Made by a program: the position numbers and the translations under genes | From: DASZHC01 sp035938215 | Lineage (GTDB): Bacteria > Verrucomicrobiota > Verrucomicrobiia > Chthoniobacterales > JAFAMB01 | Length of the DNA: 43,648 bases | Reading direction: 5' to 3' | Assembly: GCA_035938215.1 (NCBI GenBank) | Contig: DASZHC010000084.1 | Coordinates: 1 to 43,648, forward strand | Shown: positions 31,754 to 40,314 of the stretch, piece after piece | How positions within the stretch are numbered: the first letter of the stretch is position 1 | Layout: each line of letters begins with the position of its first letter | Notes under the pieces: model-generated | The model's database searches: none | Told to the model about the DNA's origin: nothing | Seen by the model: only the letters and a program-made list of their open reading frames with translations

Positions 31754-33180
31754 GCGTGGGCTTCCTCTCGTGACTCACTCTCCGGCTCCGTTCTCGGATG
31801 ATAGTGCGGATCGGCCTCTGGAAGCACGCCCTTGACCTCAGACATCGCTACCATAGGCAGGAAGCGGATGAACAACAAAAAGAGAGTAAGAAAGATGCCG
31901 ATGGTTCCGATGAAGGTAAATACATCGACCCAGGTCGGATAGTACATGCGCCAGGCGGATGGCAGAAAATCGCGATGCAGGGAAATCACGAAAATCACAA
32001 AGCGCTCAAACCACATCCCGGCATTTGCGCACATAGAAACGAAGAAGACGATCGCCCAGTTCCGGCGGAAAGCGCGGACCCAGAAGAGCTGCGGCATGAT
32101 CACGTTACAGGTAAACATTGTCCAGGAAGCCCACCAATAGGGGCCAAAATAGCGATTCAAAAACGCGAAGCGCTCGAACGGATTTGCTCCGTAGAAGGCG
32201 ACAAAAAACTCCATGCAGTACGCGTAGCCGACGATCGACCCGGTCAGCAGGAGGAGTTTGCACATCACGTCGATATGGTCCCAGGTGAATACATCCTGGA
32301 GCTTGTAGAGCGATCGCGCAGGGAGCATCAACGTCAGCACCATCGCAAATCCCCCAAAAATAGCTCCGGCGACAAAGTAAGGAGGAAAAATTGTCGTGTG
32401 CCAACCCGGCACCACAGACGTCGCAAAATCGAATGAAACTGTCGAATGCACCGACAAGACCAGCGGCGTCGAAATACCAGCCAAGATCAGATACGCCATC
32501 TCGTAGTGGCGCCATTGTCGATTTCCGCCACGCCATCCAAAGGCGAGTATACCGTAGACGATTCGGGATACCTTCACTTTTGCCCGGTCCCGCATTGTCG
32601 CTAAATCCGGGACCAACCCAAGATACCAGAACAAGACCGAGACGGTGAAGTAGGTCGAAACCGCGAAGACGTCCCACATCAAGGGGCTACGGAAATTGGG
32701 CCAGATCCAATTTGGGTTTGGAATCGGAGCCAGAAACCAGGCCATCCACATGCGGCCGACATGAATACCCGGGAAGATCGCGGCGCAAATCACGGCAAAC
32801 AATGTCATAGCTTCAGCCGCGCGGTTGATCGAGGTGCGCCATTTTTGGCGACAGAGGTGCAAAATCGCCGAAATCAGGGTTCCGGCGTGGCCGATGCCGA
32901 TCCAGAATACGAAGTTCGTGATGTCCCAGGCCCAGCCGACCGGAACGTTGTTGCCCCAAACGCCAACGCCGGTGAATAGGAGATAAAGCATGCAGAATGT
33001 CCCAAAAGCCGCGAAGGAACCCGTGATGCTAATGGTAATCCACCACCAAAGCGGCGCTTTGTTCTGCACGATCCCGGCGATCCGATCCGAGATCCATGCC
33101 ATCGAATGGTTGTTCAGAACGAGCGGGCGCCTTGGCATCCGCTCCTCGAAAGCGACCGTTGATGCATCGGGTTCAGCCAT
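31750..33180 (-). CDS. actC: ACIII subunit ActC (quinol-binding NrfD/PsrC-like)
   Basis: Integral membrane subunit where quinol is thought to be oxidised. The 476 residues have ten hydrophobic segments. Visible hallmarks: ITNFVFWIGIGHAGTLISAI, LCRQKWRTSINRAAEAMTLF, FPGIHVGRMWMAWF (His/Arg near the quinol site), DVFAVSTYFTVSVLFWYLG and VLSVHSTVSFDFA. The long phrase TWDHIDVMCKLLLLTG is also typical. Start ATG 33180 shares a base with the actB stop. Confidence 0.95.
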   Translation of the reverse strand: MAEPDASTVAFEERMPRRPLVLNNHSMAWISDRIAGIVQNKAPLWWWITISITGSFAAFGTFCMLYLLFTGVGVWGNNVPVGWAWDITNFVFWIGIGHAGTLISAILHLCRQKWRTSINRAAEAMTLFAVICAAIFPGIHVGRMWMAWFLAPIPNPNWIWPNFRSPLMWDVFAVSTYFTVSVLFWYLGLVPDLATMRDRAKVKVSRIVYGILAFGWRGGNRQWRHYEMAYLILAGISTPLVLSVHSTVSFDFATSVVPGWHTTIFPPYFVAGAIFGGFAMVLTLMLPARSLYKLQDVFTWDHIDVMCKLLLLTGSIVGYAYCMEFFVAFYGANPFERFAFLNRYFGPYWWASWTMFTCNVIMPQLFWVRAFRRNWAIVFFVSMCANAGMWFERFVIFVISLHRDFLPSAWRMYYPTWVDVFTFIGTIGIFLTLFLLFIRFLPMVAMSEVKGVLPEADPHYHPRTEPESESREEAHA

Positions 33181-36100
33181 CAGGCATTTCCTCCATCCAT
33201 TTCACTTTCTGCCCGCGGCGCACTGTGTCTCTGATCGCCGTGTTCATCTACATTGATGTTGCCGACCCTCGCCGCACCCGGCATTTTTGGATTTGGGTTG
33301 CGGATCCGAGCGAGATAAGTCGTTCGAGTCTGAATGTTCAGGTACTCAAGAAGATGATAATTTTGAGGCAGGGTACGGAGCTGCGAAACCTTGCTCTTCG
33401 GGTCCTTGATATCACCGAAGACAATTGCTTCGGCAGGGCATGCCTGCTGGCATGCCGTTTTTACACTATCGGTCGGAAGGCTCAGATCGCCTTTTACCCC
33501 TGCTTTCACGCGTTGAGAGATCTTTGCAGTTTCGATCCTTTGCAGGCAGTAGGTGCATTTCTCCATTACACCTCTGATCCGAACCGAAACGTTCGGATTT
33601 TTCTGCATCTTCGACAGTTCGTCCATACCCCAGGGGGCCAACGGCCCGAGATAGAGCTGCTGTTTGCCTTGAAATCCAGGCAAACCCTTTTCGACGCGAT
33701 CCATCACCGGTCTGTCATTGTAGCTAAAGAAGTTGAAACGGCGAACCTTGAAAGGACAGTTATTTGAGCAGTAGCGGGTGCCAATGCACCGGTTGTAAAC
33801 CATCACATTGAGCCCGTCTTCGCTGTGCACCGTCGCATTAACCGGGCAGACGGTTTCGCAAGGCGCATTTTCGCAGTGCTGGCACATCATCGGTTCCATG
33901 ACCATTTCCGGATCTTCTTCGAGATGCGGATTATTCTTATCCCCCTCCGCACTGGCGAAGTATCTGTCGACACGGATCCAGTGCATTTCTCTGCCTCTAT
34001 CTACCTGATCTTTACCGACGATCGGGATGTTGTTTTCCGCTTGGCAAGCGATCACGCAAGCCGCGCAACCGATGCAAGTGTTCAAGTCGACAACCATACC
34101 CCACTGGTTTGGAGCGTTAAGGGGCGGATGGCTGTATAGCGATACGTTCGGCGGAATTTCCGCATCCATCCAAACGGTTTTCGCAAAGGCAGGATTTTTC
34201 TTGAATTCGTCGACGGTCGCTTCTCGGACCAGGGCCCGACCCTCCATGCTGTAATGGTTTTGCGTCTGGACGAGCCGATGTCCATTCTTCTGAATGAGAT
34301 TTACCGTGGCTCCCGTCGCGAAATACGGCGAGTCGGACGTCCGCAGCGCGTACGCATTGAAACCTGTCCCCTGCCCAACCTTTCCGACCACCCATCGTCC
34401 ATACCCGAGCGGAAGGCTAAGCGAATAGTCGGCATGGCCGGGGGCGATCATCACGGCCGCCTGCAACTTTCTACCGTTGACAGCGATCTCGACAAGGTCG
34501 CCGTCCTGCAACTGCAGAGACTTCGCAGTCGATTTGCTCAACGAAATCGCGTTATCCCACGTGATCTTTGTTATCGGATCCGGCAATTCCTGCAACCAGC
34601 CGTTATTGGCGTACCTGCCGTCGTAGATCTTGTAATCAGCCGGAAACACAATTTCGATCGCACCCGGGGATACAGGTCCTGGAGGAGGCCCTGCCGTTTT
34701 CAGGAGGTCCGGTAATGCATTCGGGTTAAATTCGGCTTTCGCAGCCTGATAGCTGCTCGACTCGGCAAATCCCTGCCGCAAGAATCTTGTCCAGGCCGAC
34801 TCGAAATCGCTCTCCTGGTTAAATGTCTTGAAGGTCTCGCGAATCGCCTCAACGCCGGCAGGAAGTCCGGCCAGTTTGGCCAGCAGATCGAGTTGCGACA
34901 AGCCCCCGAACAAGGGAAGAATCATCGGCTGAATCGGAAGGTAGGTTCCGTCCGGAGCGCGCTGGTCACCCCACGATTCGAGATAATGCGCCTCCGGCAC
35001 ATGCCACTTGGAAGGGCTGGATGTCTCGTCAAACCAGTAACCAAGCCGGACCACCTCGGGAATCGCTCGCTGAAGTTCGCCCCATTCAAAATCCGCCGGC
35101 GCCGCATAAACAGGATTTCCGCCAAAAATAAAAAGCCTCTTAATTGCCCGAGCCTTCGTGTCAGCAACAAGGTCTCGCAAGCTTGAGGTCTTAACGCGCG
35201 GTACGCTAAGCACCCGGAGCGTCGAACCGAAGGCGCCAAGGGCGTTGTTTGTCGCAAGCACAACTCCATGGACCCACGCCGGAAACCGATCCCCAAGCAG
35301 CACAAGGTTTTTTCCTTTCCTTGCGACAAGATCGGCAGCACACTCCTTTATCCATACCTGATCAAACGGCGTGCCGCGATCTTTCAATTGGGCCACAACT
35401 GCATTTAAAACCCGGTCGTTCGTCGAAGCCGCAACTTCTTTTGCCAACTTCACCGCAAACGCAGGAATCTGCGACGCTGCACAGCGGAACCGGTGGTCAG
35501 CCATTCCACCGGTGATCGTGTAGCGATTCTCAACTGCATACAGCCGGTTCATGTCTTGTCCCAAACCGTGCACTCGGCGGCGCCGGCTGAAGTCCCGGAC
35601 CGATTGCACAGTCTGCTCTATGCCCAGAAAGTCGCTATCCAGCGAAACGATTACGTCGGCCACCTCAAAATCCGCTCTCAAAGCTATATCAGGGCCAAAT
35701 AGAGCAGCCACTGCCAAGTCATGCTCCTCGAATCCGAGCGGATTGTAGGTGTACAAGCCACTTTCAGGAAATCGCTCCTTAACCTTTCGTAGAAAACGGT
35801 CGCGCGTTGGAGAAACCTGCTCTTCCATCAGAATGGCGAATCCGGCGCCCTTAGTCGCCTCCAAATCCTTCGCTACACTGGCGAGATAGGCATCGAACTG
35901 TTGAGCACCTGCCTCTTCGCCGTCGCGGATGAAAGTGCGAGCTCGCCCCGGATCGTAGAGATCTAGCACCGACGCCTGAGCAAACAGATCTGTTCCTCCA
36001 TTGCTTGAAGGAACGAGCGGATTGCCCTCGAGTTTCGTGGGACGCCCCTCGAATGTCGTTGCGATCAGCGGCACACCACCCTTCGGCCCTGGCATCGATG

Positions 36101-36398
36101 TTGTATACAAGACAGCCTTGCCGGGCACGAGCCATTCAACACTCTTGGTATAGGGAACGATATAAGCCTCCGGCCTGCGACAACCGCTTAGACCAATTCC
36201 GGCAAGCGCCATCGAAGCGCCCATAAGGCGAAGGAAGTTGCGACGAGAGACGCCATCTAATTCCAATTCCGCCGCACCAGCCGGGAGTTCGCGCTCGAGC
36301 CAGGACCGAAACTCCGGCGTATCGGCTAATTCTTCCAGACTCCGCCAGTAGCGCTTGCCGCTGAGATCTTCAGGAGGATGCCGAAAAACTGTCTTCAT
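33180..36398 (-). CDS. actB: ACIII subunit ActB (molybdopterin-like plus iron-sulfur domains)
   Basis: Large periplasmic subunit: a cofactor-free molybdopterin-oxidoreductase-like domain followed by a four-cluster iron-sulfur domain. I choose ATG 36398, which overlaps the actA stop (TAATG) and gives 1,072 residues; a frame opening at 36443 lies inside actA. A twin-arginine signal, SRRNFLRLMGASMALAG with a GC lipobox-like end, is near residue 51. The first 700 residues are the Mo-like part (FGGNPVYAAPADFEW, WYFDETSSPSKWH-type loops, LPLGYGRWVVGKVGQGTG). The FeS part shows CIGCAACVIACQAENNI, CQHCENAPCETVCPVNA, CIGTRYCSNNCPF, CTYCLQRIE and CQQACPAEAI. These match three [4Fe-4S] and one [3Fe-4S] in known ACIII. 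It transfers electrons from quinol towards ActA. Confidence 0.95.
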   Translation of the reverse strand: MKTVFRHPPEDLSGKRYWRSLEELADTPEFRSWLERELPAGAAELELDGVSRRNFLRLMGASMALAGIGLSGCRRPEAYIVPYTKSVEWLVPGKAVLYTTSMPGPKGGVPLIATTFEGRPTKLEGNPLVPSSNGGTDLFAQASVLDLYDPGRARTFIRDGEEAGAQQFDAYLASVAKDLEATKGAGFAILMEEQVSPTRDRFLRKVKERFPESGLYTYNPLGFEEHDLAVAALFGPDIALRADFEVADVIVSLDSDFLGIEQTVQSVRDFSRRRRVHGLGQDMNRLYAVENRYTITGGMADHRFRCAASQIPAFAVKLAKEVAASTNDRVLNAVVAQLKDRGTPFDQVWIKECAADLVARKGKNLVLLGDRFPAWVHGVVLATNNALGAFGSTLRVLSVPRVKTSSLRDLVADTKARAIKRLFIFGGNPVYAAPADFEWGELQRAIPEVVRLGYWFDETSSPSKWHVPEAHYLESWGDQRAPDGTYLPIQPMILPLFGGLSQLDLLAKLAGLPAGVEAIRETFKTFNQESDFESAWTRFLRQGFAESSSYQAAKAEFNPNALPDLLKTAGPPPGPVSPGAIEIVFPADYKIYDGRYANNGWLQELPDPITKITWDNAISLSKSTAKSLQLQDGDLVEIAVNGRKLQAAVMIAPGHADYSLSLPLGYGRWVVGKVGQGTGFNAYALRTSDSPYFATGATVNLIQKNGHRLVQTQNHYSMEGRALVREATVDEFKKNPAFAKTVWMDAEIPPNVSLYSHPPLNAPNQWGMVVDLNTCIGCAACVIACQAENNIPIVGKDQVDRGREMHWIRVDRYFASAEGDKNNPHLEEDPEMVMEPMMCQHCENAPCETVCPVNATVHSEDGLNVMVYNRCIGTRYCSNNCPFKVRRFNFFSYNDRPVMDRVEKGLPGFQGKQQLYLGPLAPWGMDELSKMQKNPNVSVRIRGVMEKCTYCLQRIETAKISQRVKAGVKGDLSLPTDSVKTACQQACPAEAIVFGDIKDPKSKVSQLRTLPQNYHLLEYLNIQTRTTYLARIRNPNPKMPGAARVGNINVDEHGDQRHSAPRAESEMDGGNA

Positions 36399-37051
36399 TA
36401 CCGGTGGCAACCCGAGCAATTCTGCGGCGGGTCGATATTCCATTTTTCTTTAAGTTCGAAGCCAATCTGCTGCTGAGACTCCTGGTTGCCTGGCTTCCAA
36501 TCCAAGTTAAATACCTGATCTATCGGTCGTAGATTGTTCTCCGGGTGCCGATGGCAATTCAAGCACCAGCCCATCGTCTGAGATTCATGCTGAAAGACCA
36601 CTTCCATGTGATTCACTTGACCGTGGCAACTGACGCAGCTGATGCCGCGGTTCACGTGCACCGAATGATTGAAATATGCAAAGTCCGGCACCTGATGAAT
36701 TTTTACCCAATTGACCGGCTGCCCGGTCTGCCAGCTTTCGCGAACCGCTGCTAACTTGGGATTCGTGGACTGAATCTGGGTGTGGCAATTCATGCAGGTC
36801 TGAGTCGTCGGCACATTCGAGTGAGACGAGATCTCCACATAGGAGTGGCAATATCTGCAATCCATCCCAAGCTGTGTGACATGGATATCGTGAGAAAACG
36901 GGACCGGTTGCACCGGCTGATAGCCCACACGCATATACTCCGGCGTTAAGTAGTACCAATAGGCGGCTGAAGCTGCACAACTCAGGAGGAGGAGGCAGAA
37001 AACAATCTTTATGGGCAGGTGATTAGTCCAGCGAGGAAAGATATTAGCCAT
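36398..37051 (-). CDS. actA: ACIII subunit ActA (pentahaem cytochrome c)
   Basis: Membrane-anchored multihaem cytochrome of ACIII, the first gene of the operon. The 217 residues start with one helix (IVFCLLLLSCAASAAYWYYL). Five CxxCH motifs are visible: CRYCH, CMNCH, CVSCH, CLNCH and CSGCH, the last directly before the stop, which fits a pentahaem ActA. Distal-ligand His/Met candidates lie between. VPFSHDIHVTQLGMDCRYCH and FAYFNHSVHVNRGISC are typical family phrases. The start ATG at 37051 has no strong ribosome site in front of it. Confidence 0.95.
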   Translation of the reverse strand: MANIFPRWTNHLPIKIVFCLLLLSCAASAAYWYYLTPEYMRVGYQPVQPVPFSHDIHVTQLGMDCRYCHSYVEISSHSNVPTTQTCMNCHTQIQSTNPKLAAVRESWQTGQPVNWVKIHQVPDFAYFNHSVHVNRGISCVSCHGQVNHMEVVFQHESQTMGWCLNCHRHPENNLRPIDQVFNLDWKPGNQESQQQIGFELKEKWNIDPPQNCSGCHR

Positions 37052-37358
37052 GCAACGTCACAAATCGGGTTAAGGATCCGTGACCGCTGAGCGCGACACG
37101 ACCACTACAACTGAACCGGCTACACTCCTCTGGTGTTAACACATTTGAGTTCAAGCAACACCTCAGGCTTTTTGAAGAGCCCGAGAATATGGGCTTCGAT
37201 GACTTAGGCAATCAAAATCTCTGTGCATTCCGACCGTTCTCCGACAGAACGTGAGGCTAGTATTACTTTTTCTAATCGCAACGGAATTTTGGCCGGGCAC
37301 GGAGAATTATTACTCGGCGTTCATTAAAAATTAAGAACGCCAAACAATGCAATTTGGG
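37052..37358. other. Upstream region of the ACIII-caa3 operon, no gene seen
   Basis: About 300 bases without a supportable gene. It must hold the promoter of the long respiratory operon on the minus strand. I could not pick a convincing -35/-10 pair. A short possible stem (AGCCC/GGGCT around 37180) is weak. Confidence 0.5.
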
Positions 37359-37459
37359 GACGGGGTCATGTCTCAATATTCAACATTCGCCCTTTACATG
37401 AACCAAAGTTGCTCGCTTGTCGCCGAGCGAATGTTGAATATTGAGACATGACCCCGTCC
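37359..37459. repeat. Long inverted repeat (about 32-bp arms) between pnp and the ACIII operon
   Basis: The left arm starts GGACGGGGTCATGTCTCAAT at 37359 and the right arm ends ATTGAGACATGACCCCGTCC at 37459; the two are complementary over about 32 bases with at most one bulged base, around a loop of about 36 bases. It lies six bases after the pnp stop. There is no U-tract after it on either strand, so it is more REP-like or mobile-element-derived than a classical terminator, though such a stable hairpin would protect the pnp mRNA end. Confidence 0.85.
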
Positions 37460-37465
37460 GGTGAA

Positions 37466-39601
37466 TTACTGGTCTTGCAAAGCGTTCTCGGCTTCGGCGT
37501 TGCGCTCGCGCATAGCCACCTTGCGACTGAGCTTCACGCGACCCTTGTCATCGATTCCGATGCATTTTACCCACACCAGGTCTCCGACCTTCACCACGTC
37601 TTCGACGCTCTTTACGCGAAAGTCCGCCAGCTCAGAAATGTGAACCAGTCCATCTTTCCCGGGCAAGACCTCAACGAACGCGCCGAAATCCTTGATCGAT
37701 ACAACCCGCCCCTGATACGTCTCGCCCACTTCAATCTCCTTGGTCATCCCGACGATGATTTCCTTTGCGCGATTCAAACTGTCGCGGTTGGCTGAATAGA
37801 TGTGTACTGAGCCATCGTCATCGATATTAATCTCGGCCCCCGTCTCAGCCACGATGCCCTTGATTGTCTTGCCCCCAGGCCCAATCAGGAGACCGATCTT
37901 GTCCGGATGAATCTTTACGGTTTCAATTCGCGGCGCATATTGGCTCAACTCCTTGCGCGGCACGGTGATCGCGACGGTCATCACGTCGAGTACTTTCATT
38001 CGTGCATCCCTGGCCTGCCGAATCGCTTCCGCCATAATTTTATGCGATATGCCGGGAAGCTTTAGGTCCAGCTGAAAACCGGTAATACCGTCTCTGGTAC
38101 CGCAAAGCTTGAAGTCCATGTCGCCGAAATGGTCTTCCGACCCGATAATATCGGTAAGAGTGGCATAGCGCTTCAGTTGCTCAGCTTCATATTCAGTGAC
38201 CAGTCCCACAGAAATACCGGCTACAGGTTTTCGGATTGGGACGCCGGCGTCCATCAAGGCCATCACGCCCGCACAAACACTTGCCATTGAAGTCGAGCCA
38301 TTTGATTCCATCACCTCGCTACTGACTCGGATTGCATACGGGAACTCGTTTTCACTCGGGATGACCGGCTCAATCGACCTTTCGGCCAGGGCGCCATGGC
38401 CGATTTCGCGTCGGCTGGCACTCCCGAAGCGGCCGGTTTCGCCGACACTGAACGGTGGAAAGTTATAGTGCAGAATAAAACGCTTGGATTGTTCTCCACC
38501 GGTGTAGCCGTCGATCATTTGGGCTTCTTCGACCGAGGCGAGCGTTGCGAGAGCAACGGCTTGCGTCTCACCCCGTCCAAAAAGTGCCGAACCGTGGGAA
38601 CGCGGCAACAGGCCAACTTCCGCGCTCAGCGGACGAATCTCAAAGAGACCGCGCCCGTCACAGCGCTTTTGTCGATCAAGAATACTTATCCGAAACGCCT
38701 TTTTCTGGAGGTAGTCAAACGCCTGCGAGATTTCGAATGGAGTCGCGTCCGGAAAATGCGCAAGGACGGCTGCTTGAACTTCACTCCTCAGAGCATCGAC
38801 AGCCTTACTCCGGGCAATCTTTCCGCTGGTGTAAAGGGCGGCTTCAATTCGATCTCCGGCAACCTGGTACGCAACCTCCAGAAGATCGTCGCGAACATTC
38901 AAAAGGGCAGCTTCCCGCTTCGGTTTGCCAGCGACGGAAGCAAGTTCCTTTTGCATTTCGATGATTTCGCGGACAAATGGATGCGCAAATTCCAGGGCAC
39001 GAACGAAATCTTCTTCGGGCAGTTCGTCGGCGGCGCCTTCAATCATCACCACGTCCTCGGAGGTACCGACATAGACAAGATCGATCTTGCTGTGCTGACG
39101 TTCGGAATGGGTGGGATTAACAACGAATTCCCCGTTGACTTGACCGATTCGAACCGCCCCAATCGGCCCGGCAAACGGAATATCGGAAATACAGAGAGCG
39201 GCTGACGCCCCGTTGATACTTAGGATGTCCGGGTCATTCTCTCCGTCGGCACTTAACAGTACGCTGATAACCTGTGTGTCATAAAAGTAGCCTTTGGGAA
39301 AGAGCGGTCGCAACGGGCGATCCGTCATGCGCGAAGTGAGGGTTTCCTTTTCCGAAGGGCGACCTTCGCGCTTAAAATAACCACCAGGGAATTTGCCGAC
39401 TGCCGCTGCCTTTTCCCGATAGTCTACCGTAAGCGGAAAGAAATCTTGTCCTTCCTTGATTGAGCTGGCAGACACCGCGGCAACCAGAATGATCGTATCG
39501 CCGGAACGGACAGTTACTGAGCCGTCGGCAAGTTTAGCAAGTTTTCCGGTCTCGATCGTGAGATCGGAGGAACCGATGATTTTTGAGACTCTTTTTTCCA
39601 T
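37466..39601 (-). CDS. pnp: Polynucleotide phosphorylase
   Basis: Phosphorolytic 3'-5' exoribonuclease of the degradosome. The 711 residues have the full set: first RNase PH core (SVTVRSGDTIILV, FFPLTVDYREKAAA), an all-helical linker, second RNase PH core (CDGRGLFEIRPLSAEVGLLPRSHGSALF, LHYNFPPFSVGE, DHFGDMDFKLCGTRDG), KH domain (IGLLIGPGGKTIKGI) and C-terminal S1 domain (VGETYQGRVVSIKDFGAFVEVLPGKDGLVHISEL). No truncation. Lies downstream of rpsO in the same direction, the classic rpsO-pnp arrangement. Confidence 0.97.
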   Translation of the reverse strand: MEKRVSKIIGSSDLTIETGKLAKLADGSVTVRSGDTIILVAAVSASSIKEGQDFFPLTVDYREKAAAVGKFPGGYFKREGRPSEKETLTSRMTDRPLRPLFPKGYFYDTQVISVLLSADGENDPDILSINGASAALCISDIPFAGPIGAVRIGQVNGEFVVNPTHSERQHSKIDLVYVGTSEDVVMIEGAADELPEEDFVRALEFAHPFVREIIEMQKELASVAGKPKREAALLNVRDDLLEVAYQVAGDRIEAALYTSGKIARSKAVDALRSEVQAAVLAHFPDATPFEISQAFDYLQKKAFRISILDRQKRCDGRGLFEIRPLSAEVGLLPRSHGSALFGRGETQAVALATLASVEEAQMIDGYTGGEQSKRFILHYNFPPFSVGETGRFGSASRREIGHGALAERSIEPVIPSENEFPYAIRVSSEVMESNGSTSMASVCAGVMALMDAGVPIRKPVAGISVGLVTEYEAEQLKRYATLTDIIGSEDHFGDMDFKLCGTRDGITGFQLDLKLPGISHKIMAEAIRQARDARMKVLDVMTVAITVPRKELSQYAPRIETVKIHPDKIGLLIGPGGKTIKGIVAETGAEINIDDDGSVHIYSANRDSLNRAKEIIVGMTKEIEVGETYQGRVVSIKDFGAFVEVLPGKDGLVHISELADFRVKSVEDVVKVGDLVWVKCIGIDDKGRVKLSRKVAMRERNAEAENALQDQ

Positions 39602-39646
39602 TGAATGAGCCTCGGAGTATAACCAAAAGCCATCGGCCCTTGCTCG

Positions 39647-39685
39647 TAGGTCCGAATTCCGAAGGATCCTCGGGGCTCGGACCTA
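39647..39685. terminator. Hairpin in the rpsO-pnp spacer
   Basis: TAGGTCCGA at 39647 pairs with TCGGACCTA ending 39685 (nine pairs), with a near-palindrome ccgaaggatcctcgg inside. In E. coli the same spacer carries an RNase III-cleaved hairpin and an attenuator; this one may play a similar part. No U-tract is evident. Function is inferred from position. Confidence 0.45.
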
Positions 39686-39884
39686 AGACCAAGGCCGCCT
39701 GGTGGATCTCAGAGGCAAGGGTTAGGGTATTGATTGTGTTCGGCCCCCGGGTGGGTTCGCCCTCCGAACGTTTCCATTCAATCGATCGGAAGGGCAAAAG
39801 TTCCACCGAAGCAGGCTTTGAAACCATAGCTTCCAATGACACAAGGTCCAACCCAAAAAAGCCAGGAGACAAGAGCGGCTCGAC

Positions 39885-40145
39885 CTACTTCCGCAATTTT
39901 AGTTTTTCGATGACGGACTTGTAGCGATCCTGCGAGGTACGCTTGAGGTAATCAAGCAGACTCCTACGGGTGGCTACGAGCTTGAGCAGACCTCGACGGG
40001 ACGAATGATCTTTTCGAAAAGCCTTTAAATGATCGGTCAACTGATTAATTCGACGGGTCAGTAAGGCGATCTGAACGTCTGCACTGCCAGTATCCTTTTC
40101 GTGCAGTCGAAACGCACTCAGATCAATGTTGTCAGTCGATGCCAT
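39885..40145 (-). CDS. rpsO: Small ribosomal subunit protein S15
   Basis: Binds the central domain of 16S rRNA. From ATG 40145 it has 86 residues, close to the usual 88-89. Signature: FRLHEKDTGSADVQIALLTRRI, LKAFRKDHSSRRGLLKLVATRR, LLDYLKRTSQDRY. An in-frame extension to 40205 is not family sequence. No good ribosome site was seen before the ATG. Confidence 0.95.
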   Translation of the reverse strand: MASTDNIDLSAFRLHEKDTGSADVQIALLTRRINQLTDHLKAFRKDHSSRRGLLKLVATRRSLLDYLKRTSQDRYKSVIEKLKLRK

Positions 40146-40314
40146 ATTTCTAAAGAGGGGTGAAGATAGGAAAAATCTTACGGCACGCAAGCGTTTTCGT
40201 CTCACCCGCTTCTGCAGGCACGGCGTTCTGCGTCCTCTGAAGGATTGAGTTCTTCCGGTTTCGAGTGTTCAATGAGCGAGCTTGATTAACACAATTTATC
40301 CGGTTCTCCGCTGC

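Noticed and set aside
31798..32436. Open frame on the plus strand opposite actC (212 codons)
   Set aside because: Antisense to a clear NrfD-like membrane protein; His/Arg/Glu-rich shadow of hydrophobic codons.
38396..39205. Open frame on the plus strand opposite pnp (269 codons)
   Set aside because: Antisense to a complete polynucleotide phosphorylase with all domains.
39700..39884. Possible tRNA or small RNA in the rpsO-pnp spacer (ggttcggagggcgaaccc on the minus strand)
   Set aside because: The T-arm-like phrase has no matching acceptor, D or anticodon stems.
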